A DNA stretch of 11,819 nucleotides from NCBI GenBank assembly GCA_017380475.1, contig JAFODX010000194.1:1-11819 (forward strand), written 5' to 3'. Made by a program: the position numbers and the translations under genes. The DNA is from Clostridia bacterium (GTDB taxonomy: Bacteria > Bacillota > Clostridia > UBA1381). This document shows positions 6,748 to 11,819 of the stretch, in pieces; the first letter of the stretch is position 1; every line of letters begins with the position of its first letter. The notes below the pieces were generated by a model. It did not search any database and had not been told where the DNA came from. It saw only the letters and a list, made by a program, of their open reading frames with translations.

Positions 6748-8166
6748 ATGTATGACGTAAAGTCAATGAAGGCAGACGAGTTTATAGACGATGGCGAAAT
6801 ACTTGCCACGTTGAAATATGCCGATGAAAATAAAAATAACAAGGAACTTATTGAAGAAATAATAGCAAAGGCAGAGGAGTGCAAGGGTCTTACTCATCGT
6901 GAAGCATCTGTGCTTCTTGCGTGTGAGGATGAAGAGCTTAACGCCAGAATGTACGCACTTGCAAAGAAAATCAAACAACGTATATACGGTAACAGAATAG
7001 TTTTCTTCGCACCCTTGTATTTATCAAACTACTGCATAAACTCGTGTGTTTACTGCCCTTATCACGTTAAGAACAAGAACATCTGCAGAAAGAAGCTTAC
7101 ACAGGAAGAGGTAAAAGCTGAAACTGTTGCATTGCAGGATATGGGACATAAGCGTCTTGCTCTTGAAGCAGGCGAGGACCCGAAAAATAACCCGCTTGAA
7201 TACATCCTTGAGTGTATCGAAACAATATACTCAATCAAGCACAAAAACGGTGCTATAAGACGTGTAAATGTCAACATAGCCGCAACTACGGTTGAGGATT
7301 ATAAAAAGCTTAAGGATGCAGGTATAGGCACATATATACTGTTTCAGGAAACATACAACCGCAAAAACTATGAAGAATTGCATCCGGCAGGCCCGAAGAG
7401 TGATTACTGTTATCATACAGAGGCGCACGACCGTGCTATGCAGGGCGGTATTGATGATGTCGGTCTGGGTGTTCTTTTCGGACTTGGCACATATGCATAT
7501 GAGCTGTGTGGACTTCTTATGCACGCAGAGCATCTTGAAGCGGTGTTCGGTGTCGGTCCGCATACAATAAGTGTTCCGAGAATTTGTCCGGCAGAGGATA
7601 TAGATGTTAACGATTTCTCAAACGCATTGCCTGATGCGATATGGCAAAAGCTTGTTGCAATCATAAGAATAGCCGTTCCTTATACAGGAATGATTGTGTC
7701 AACACGTGAGAATGAAGAGAACAGACGAATTGCACTTGAGCTTGGAGTTTCGCAGATTTCAGGTGCGTCAAAGACGTCAGTCGGCGGATATGCAAACCCT
7801 GAAGAGGACAGAGAAAACACTGCACAGTTTGACAGAAGCGATACCCGTACTCTTGACGAGGTTGCAGACTGGCTTATAAGAATGGGATATATCCCGTCAT
7901 TCTGTACGGCGTGCTACCGTGAGGGAAGAACGGGCGACAGATTTATGTCGCTTGCAAAATCGGGAGCTATCGGCAACTGCTGTCAGCCCAACGCTCTTAT
8001 GACGCTTAAGGAATATCTTATAGATTATGCATCAGAAACTACCCGCAAACACGGCGAGGAACTTATCGAAAAGGAACTTTTAAACATCCCGAACGAAAAA
8101 GTTCGGCAGATAACAAAGGACAATCTTAAAAAGATAGAAAATAATGAACGGGATTTCCGTTTCTAA
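6748..8166 (+). CDS. hydG: [FeFe]-hydrogenase maturase HydG (tyrosine lyase)
   Basis: HydG is a radical-SAM enzyme that cleaves tyrosine and turns the fragment into the CO and CN- ligands of the hydrogenase H-cluster, delivered as an Fe(CO)2(CN)cysteine unit. The 472 residues match HydG length. The SAM-cluster motif CX3CX2C is Cys96, Cys100 and Cys103 (YCINSCVYC). FQETY (199-203), HPAGPK from 212 and DDVG (236-239) are typical. The C-terminal auxiliary-cluster motif CX2CX22C is present exactly as Cys386, Cys389 and Cys412. That motif separates HydG from the related thiamine enzyme ThiH. The ATG follows AAAGGGA (6732-6738). HydE, HydF and a hydrogenase are not in this window, so they must be encoded elsewhere if H2 is made. 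With AdhE it suggests an anaerobe that disposes of electrons as H2 and ethanol. Confidence 0.96.
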   Translation: MYDVKSMKADEFIDDGEILATLKYADENKNNKELIEEIIAKAEECKGLTHREASVLLACEDEELNARMYALAKKIKQRIYGNRIVFFAPLYLSNYCINSCVYCPYHVKNKNICRKKLTQEEVKAETVALQDMGHKRLALEAGEDPKNNPLEYILECIETIYSIKHKNGAIRRVNVNIAATTVEDYKKLKDAGIGTYILFQETYNRKNYEELHPAGPKSDYCYHTEAHDRAMQGGIDDVGLGVLFGLGTYAYELCGLLMHAEHLEAVFGVGPHTISVPRICPAEDIDVNDFSNALPDAIWQKLVAIIRIAVPYTGMIVSTRENEENRRIALELGVSQISGASKTSVGGYANPEEDRENTAQFDRSDTRTLDEVADWLIRMGYIPSFCTACYREGRTGDRFMSLAKSGAIGNCCQPNALMTLKEYLIDYASETTRKHGEELIEKELLNIPNEKVRQITKDNLKKIENNERDFRF

Positions 8167-8183
8167 GCAGAGGAGAAAAATGT

Positions 8184-8279
8184 ATGAACTGGTTATTGAT
8201 TGCAGGGATAATACTTGATTGTGCGTGTCTTGCGCTTCTTGTGGCACTTGTGGTAAACAAAATTAAGAGAGGTAAATAA
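8184..8279 (+). CDS. 31-aa single-helix membrane protein
   Basis: A short reading frame sits in the gap after hydG: ATG at 8184, TAA at 8277-8279. AGAGGAG at 8169-8175 gives an 8-base spacer to this ATG. The product starts MNWLLIAGIILDCACLALLV, continues hydrophobic to about residue 24, and ends in the basic tail NKIKRGK, so it is a single transmembrane helix with a positively charged, probably cytoplasmic, C-terminus. It carries Asp12, Cys13 and Cys15 inside the helix. An ATG at 8180 in another frame stops after 12 codons. It lies 17 bases after hydG and 6 bases before the next membrane protein, so it belongs to the operon. I do not recognise it; small proteins of this shape often assist a larger membrane partner, and the adjacent DUF624-like protein is the obvious candidate, but that is inference. 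Confidence 0.65.
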   Translation: MNWLLIAGIILDCACLALLVALVVNKIKRGK

Positions 8280-8285
8280 AGTAAT

Positions 8286-9128
8286 ATGGGAATATTTAAC
8301 AGATATCTGAAAGAGGGGCCCGGCGTCGAAAAAGATGCACCTAAAAAGAAGGGTATATTTTTGTTCGCTGAGCTTGTTAAAAGAAAATTCTTTCTCATGC
8401 TCAAAGCAAATGCATTGTATTCGCTTGTGAGCATACCGTTTTTGGCAATTGCATTGTTTGTTCTTGCACCTGTTATGAGAACGGCATTTATACCTTCTGC
8501 TCTGACAGTTGACCCATGGATGCAGATTTTGTTTGATGTATTTTTTGCAGGAATAATTTTTACGTTTTTCGGTTCAGGCCCTGCATCGGCATCATATGCG
8601 TTTGTTACACGTTCATTTACCCGAAGTGAGCATGTATGGGTTGCAAGTGACGGATTTGATATATTCAAAGAGAACTTTAAATCGGCTATATTGCTCATAA
8701 TTATAGATATTGTCGTAGTATATCTTGCTATGAACGCAATATATTTTTATGCGATGAATACTGATGCATTATCTGTGTTCCTCAGGATATTTATAACGAT
8801 AATGTTTTCACTCTACGCAATATCGCATATGTTCATATATCAGATAATGGTTACATATGAGTGTAAATTCCTTGAAGTCATAAAGTACGCATTGATTATG
8901 ACGTTTGCAAAATTGCCGGTTAGTATTTTGCTTTCTGCAATAGCGTGTGTTGTATGGACGCTTTTATTGTATTATCTTGGAGTTATAGGCATAATACTTT
9001 ATCTTATCATCGGATTGATAATTGCACGTTATCCGCTTGAATTTTATGCGGCACGTGTAATAGAAAAGAACATTGCAAAAACACAGGCGGATATGCCTGA
9101 AGACACCGGAGAGGAAGACGAAGAATAA
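8286..9128 (+). CDS. DUF624/YesL-like membrane protein
   Basis: This 280-residue integral membrane protein has about six hydrophobic segments (near 43-63, 82-106, 133-156, 163-190, 198-218, 219-247). The stretch [15 protein letters not shown] (95-109), followed by a charged loop, a [13 protein letters not shown] and another helix, fits the DUF624 (YesL) family. In Bacilli yesL-type genes often lie beside sugar-uptake genes, but the biochemical function is unknown. It is longer than the roughly 200 residues I expect, because of a basic N-terminal extension (1-40) and an acidic C-terminal tail (EDTGEEDEE). ATG 8286 has a weakly placed ribosome site (AGAGAGG at 8266-8272), so translation may depend on coupling with the 31-aa gene just before it. 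Its stop overlaps the mnmG start by one base. Family assignment rests on pattern recognition and is moderately sure. Confidence 0.75.
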   Translation: MGIFNRYLKEGPGVEKDAPKKKGIFLFAELVKRKFFLMLKANALYSLVSIPFLAIALFVLAPVMRTAFIPSALTVDPWMQILFDVFFAGIIFTFFGSGPASASYAFVTRSFTRSEHVWVASDGFDIFKENFKSAILLIIIDIVVVYLAMNAIYFYAMNTDALSVFLRIFITIMFSLYAISHMFIYQIMVTYECKFLEVIKYALIMTFAKLPVSILLSAIACVVWTLLLYYLGVIGIILYLIIGLIIARYPLEFYAARVIEKNIAKTQADMPEDTGEEDEE

Positions 9129-10987
9129 TGGTTTTAGGTGAGTACGACGTTGCTGTAGTCGGTGGCGGTCACGCAGGTGCAGAGGCGGCACTTGCATCGG
9201 CAAGACTTGGAATGAAGACGGTTATGTTTTCAATAAGTCTTGATGCAATCGGCAATCTGCCGTGTAATCCGAGTATCGGAGGAACGGCAAAAGGTCATCT
9301 TGTACGCGAGATTGATGCATTGGGCGGCGAAATGGGAAAAGCGGCTGATGCGTCATTTATACAGTCTAAAATGCTGAACCGTGGCAAAGGCCCTGCGGTT
9401 CATTCTTTGCGTGCACAGATAGACAGAAAAACGTACCACCGTGAAATGAAACAACGCCTTGAAAATCAGGAAAACCTGATGATAAAGCAGGCAGAAATAA
9501 CAGAAGTCCTGACAGAAGACGGCAATGTTTCGGGTGTGGTTACAGATACCGGTGCAACATATCTTGCAAAGGCGGTTATAATCGCATCAGGAACATATCT
9601 TAAAGGAAAAATCCTTATGGGTAACTATTCAAAGGAAAGCGGTCCGGACGGAATGTTTCCTGCAAACAAGCTCTCGGAAAGTCTGAAAGGTCTTGGAGTA
9701 ACTTTAAGACGTTTTAAAACCGGAACACCCGCAAGACTTCACGCAGACTCACTTGACTACAGCAAGATGGAAGTTGAAAAAGGCGACGAAACAATAGTTC
9801 CGTTCTCTTTTGAAACTGAAAATCCGGGCGAGAACAAGGTTGATTGTTATCTGGTATACACAAACGAAAAAACACATCAGATAATACACGAAAATCTACA
9901 CCGGAGTGCAATGTACAGCGGACTTGTAGAGGGAATAGGACCAAGATATTGCCCGTCGATTGAGGATAAGGTGGTAAGATTCCATGAAAAGCCGAGACAT
10001 CAGCTTTTTATAGAACCGATGGGACTTGATACGAAGGAAATGTATGCACAGGGATTTTCAACAAGCTTGCCAGAGGATGTGCAGATAGCGATGTACAGAA
10101 GTGTAGAGGGGCTTGAGAACTGCGAAATAATGCGTAGTGCCTATGCAATTGAATACGATTGCTGTGACCCGACAGAGCTTTACAGAACGCTTGAATTCAA
10201 AACTATAGGCGGTCTTTACGGCGCAGGTCAGTTCAACGGTACATCAGGCTATGAGGAGGCGGCGGCACAGGGACTTATTGCAGGAATAAATGCCGCACTT
10301 AAACTAAAAGGCGAGGAACAGTTATCGCTTGAACGCCTTGACGGTTATATCGGTACTTTAATTGATGACCTGGTTACAAAAGGCACAAATGAGCCATACA
10401 GAATGATGACCTCACGTTCTGAATACAGACTTCTTCTGCGTCAGGATAATGCAGATGAGCGTCTGACACCTATAGGTCACAGAATAGGACTTATAAGTGA
10501 CGAGCGTTACGAAAAACTGCAGAAAAAGCTTGAAATGATTGACAGGGAAATAGACCGTGTTACGCATTTGAATGTATCACCCACACTTGCCAATCCCATA
10601 CTTGAAAAATACGGCTGCACACCGATAAAGACGGGAATAAAGCTTGCAGAACTTATAAAGAGACCGGAGCTTGATTACGAAAAACTCAGAGATGCTGATA
10701 TTGAACGTCCCCAACTTCCGGCAGATGTTGTTGAGGAGGCTGAAATCAAGCTTAAATATGACGGATATATAAAGCGTCAGATTTCACAGGCTGCACAGGC
10801 ACAGAAAATGGAGTCACGCCGTATCCCGTCGGATATTGACTATAACTCTATTCACGGACTACGCCTTGAAGCAAGACAGAAGCTTGATAAAATACGCCCT
10901 GAATCATTGGGTCAGGCTTTGCGTATATCAGGTGTTTCACCGGCGGATATTTCGGTGCTTATAATATGGCTTGAAGCAAACAAATGA
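9128..10987 (+). CDS. mnmG: tRNA uridine-34 modification enzyme MnmG (GidA)
   Basis: MnmG, with its GTPase partner MnmE, installs the (carboxymethyl)aminomethyl group at position 5 of the wobble uridine in certain tRNAs, using FAD, a folate and glycine or ammonium. The 619 residues match the family. The N-terminal FAD-binding GGGHAG is at 12-17, followed by the highly conserved [19 protein letters not shown] segment with Cys46. The second conserved cysteine is Cys275 in RYCPSIEDK (Cys277 in E. coli). [20 protein letters not shown] is the usual tRNA-binding/C-terminal region, and [10 protein letters not shown] lies near the end. The start overlaps the preceding stop (TAATG), so translation is probably coupled. 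In many Firmicutes mnmG follows mnmE and precedes rsmG; here its neighbours are a DUF624-like gene and a comF-family gene. Confidence 0.97.
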   Translation: MVLGEYDVAVVGGGHAGAEAALASARLGMKTVMFSISLDAIGNLPCNPSIGGTAKGHLVREIDALGGEMGKAADASFIQSKMLNRGKGPAVHSLRAQIDRKTYHREMKQRLENQENLMIKQAEITEVLTEDGNVSGVVTDTGATYLAKAVIIASGTYLKGKILMGNYSKESGPDGMFPANKLSESLKGLGVTLRRFKTGTPARLHADSLDYSKMEVEKGDETIVPFSFETENPGENKVDCYLVYTNEKTHQIIHENLHRSAMYSGLVEGIGPRYCPSIEDKVVRFHEKPRHQLFIEPMGLDTKEMYAQGFSTSLPEDVQIAMYRSVEGLENCEIMRSAYAIEYDCCDPTELYRTLEFKTIGGLYGAGQFNGTSGYEEAAAQGLIAGINAALKLKGEEQLSLERLDGYIGTLIDDLVTKGTNEPYRMMTSRSEYRLLLRQDNADERLTPIGHRIGLISDERYEKLQKKLEMIDREIDRVTHLNVSPTLANPILEKYGCTPIKTGIKLAELIKRPELDYEKLRDADIERPQLPADVVEEAEIKLKYDGYIKRQISQAAQAQKMESRRIPSDIDYNSIHGLRLEARQKLDKIRPESLGQALRISGVSPADISVLIIWLEANK

Positions 10988-11673
10988 AGATAACATTTGA
11001 TAAAGGGTTCTTGTGCGGCGGTTGTAAAAGAAGATACGGTGAATCGCAGATTGCATACAAATATAAAGAAAGTTGTATTTGTAAGCGGTGTTTTGACAAC
11101 TTCAAAAGTTATTCCAAAGAGGCATATTTCGGTGTGTCTGATGAGGTTGAGTTTTTAGTTTCAGCATTCCACTATAAGAGTATATACAGAAAGATATTTC
11201 TTGATTTCAAGTTCAACGGACAGTTTGCGTACGGCCATGTTTTGGGAATGGCAATGGCAGATGTGTTGAAAGAACGTGATGTGTTTTCGGACTATCAGTA
11301 TATAGTCACCGTGCCTGTTTCGAAAGAACGTTTTGCAGAACGTGGATATAATCAGTCTGAAGTCCTGGCAGAATACATATCAAAAGCGATTGATATTCCT
11401 ATAAATAATGCTTTAGTACGAATTAAGCACTCTGCACCGCAGAGTACTGTGCATACTTCATTGCGTGCAAAAAACGTAAAAGGTGCATATCTGTCAACAG
11501 AAACGTTTAACGGCGAAAACATAATTATATTTGATGATATCTGCACAACAGGAAGCACTGTTACTGAGTGTGCAAGAACACTTAAAAGGGCAGGAGCAGG
11601 GAAGATATGCGTTATATCCGGCGCACATAATGTACAGCAATGGATTGACCGGACAATACACAGATTTATATAA
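10984..11673 (+). CDS. comF: ComF-family phosphoribosyltransferase-like protein
   Basis: The 229-residue product has the ComF/ComFC layout. At the N-terminus a small zinc finger is formed by Cys11, Cys14, Cys33 and Cys36 (CGGC and CKRC, with an extra Cys31). A type I phosphoribosyltransferase domain follows, with [20 protein letters not shown] and the PRPP-binding signature [13 protein letters not shown] (180-192), Asp184 and Asp185 included. In naturally competent bacteria ComFC helps handle incoming single-stranded DNA with the helicase ComFA. Many species without known competence keep a lone ComF protein of unclear role, and no comFA is seen here. The start overlaps the mnmG stop in an ATGA arrangement (4 bases), so it is coupled to mnmG. 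It is the last gene of the operon. Confidence 0.92.
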   Translation: MKITFDKGFLCGGCKRRYGESQIAYKYKESCICKRCFDNFKSYSKEAYFGVSDEVEFLVSAFHYKSIYRKIFLDFKFNGQFAYGHVLGMAMADVLKERDVFSDYQYIVTVPVSKERFAERGYNQSEVLAEYISKAIDIPINNALVRIKHSAPQSTVHTSLRAKNVKGAYLSTETFNGENIIIFDDICTTGSTVTECARTLKRAGAGKICVISGAHNVQQWIDRTIHRFI

Positions 11674-11732
11674 TTGTACTTGTGATTGGTAGTATTAACA
11701 ACAAATTATGCCAACAAAGTACAATTTTTTTT
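11672..11732 (+). terminator. Terminator of the six-gene operon
   Basis: AATTGTACTT (11672-11681) pairs with AAGTACAATT (11717-11726), and an inner TTGG (11686-11689) pairs with CCAA (11711-11714). A run of T's (11725-11732) follows. The long stem-loop starts in the comF stop codon. Its stem is A+T-rich, but the T run is long. Confidence 0.8.
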
Positions 11733-11744
11733 GCAAAAAATAAA

Positions 11745-11773
11745 TTGATTTTTTTTAAAACGTGTGTTATAAT
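11745..11773 (+). promoter_or_regulatory. Sigma-A promoter of the next gene off the right edge
   Basis: TTGATT (11745-11750) and a perfect TATAAT (11768-11773) are 17 bases apart. TG at 11765-11766 adds an extended -10. Transcription would start near 11780, so the promoter serves a gene that begins outside the window. Confidence 0.85.
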
Positions 11774-11778
11774 ATATG

Positions 11779-11791
11779 ATACCGTAGGTAT
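11779..11791. repeat. Inverted repeat at the predicted transcription start
   Basis: ATACC (11779-11783) and GGTAT (11787-11791) form a perfect 5-bp inverted repeat around GTA, overlapping the expected start of the transcript from the promoter just upstream. The position suits a repressor operator. ATACC/GGTAT ends recall IscR/Rrf2-type sites, but the site is shorter than those and the assignment is speculative. Confidence 0.4.
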
Positions 11792-11808
11792 TCAGGAAAT
11801 TTTAATAC

Positions 11809-11814
11809 AAGGAG
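11809..11814 (+). promoter_or_regulatory. Ribosome site of a gene starting beyond the window
   Basis: AAGGAG ends five bases before the right edge, with no start codon inside the window. With normal spacing the start codon would fall at about 11820-11825. Confidence 0.7.
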
Positions 11815-11819
11815 AATAA

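Noticed and set aside
6748-8166. ThiH (thiamine tyrosine lyase) as an alternative identity for HydG
   Set aside because: The C-terminal CX2CX22C motif (Cys386, 389, 412) and the HydG-length tail are present, and no thiamine genes are nearby.
8126-8698. 190-codon open frame on the minus strand across the end of hydG, the 31-aa gene and the DUF624-like gene
   Set aside because: It overlaps three supported + strand genes and its product looks like the reverse reading of membrane-helix codons. No recognisable domain.

Overview
The window reads as a stretch of chromosome from a low-GC, strictly anaerobic Firmicute, most likely a fermentative member of the Clostridia. The grounds are the A+T-rich DNA, purine-rich GGAGG-type ribosome sites, sigma-A-type promoters, oligo-T hairpin terminators, a fused aldehyde/alcohol dehydrogenase (AdhE), the [FeFe]-hydrogenase maturase HydG, and an mtnN-luxS pair. 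I saw no phage, transposon, CRISPR, tRNA or rRNA.

Layout. Positions 1-146 hold the terminator of an upstream gene and a promoter with an inverted repeat over its -35 box. They lead into a 170-residue membrane protein (147-659) of unknown function, built from two copies of a two-helix unit. A near-consensus promoter (660-688) follows, pointing rightwards into the 3' end of a leftward 61-codon gene (722-907) that has its own strong ribosome site and terminator. Divergent from it comes mtnN-luxS (988-2126), a translationally coupled pair that turns S-adenosylhomocysteine into homocysteine plus the AI-2 precursor, closed by a strong terminator. Next is adhE (2214-4805), a single-gene unit that reduces acetyl-CoA to ethanol, again with a terminator.

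From about 4877 to 11732 the genes look like one long operon. A promoter whose -35 lies in a perfect 9-bp tandem repeat is followed by six same-strand genes with gaps of 21, 17 and 6 bases and then overlaps of 1 and 4 bases. In order they are a Na/phosphate cotransporter-family protein with PhoU-like C-terminus, hydG, a 31-residue single-helix membrane protein, a DUF624/YesL-like membrane protein, mnmG (tRNA wobble-uridine modification) and a ComF-family phosphoribosyltransferase. A terminator follows, then a clear promoter, a small inverted repeat at the expected transcription start and an AAGGAG ribosome site for a gene that starts just beyond the right edge.

Most of the window is recognisable housekeeping and fermentation. 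AdhE and HydG fit disposal of reductant as ethanol and H2. No striking new system is evident. The least explained parts are the 61-aa leftward gene under an opposing promoter, the 31-aa membrane protein, the duplicated 170-aa membrane protein and the mixed content of the six-gene operon.
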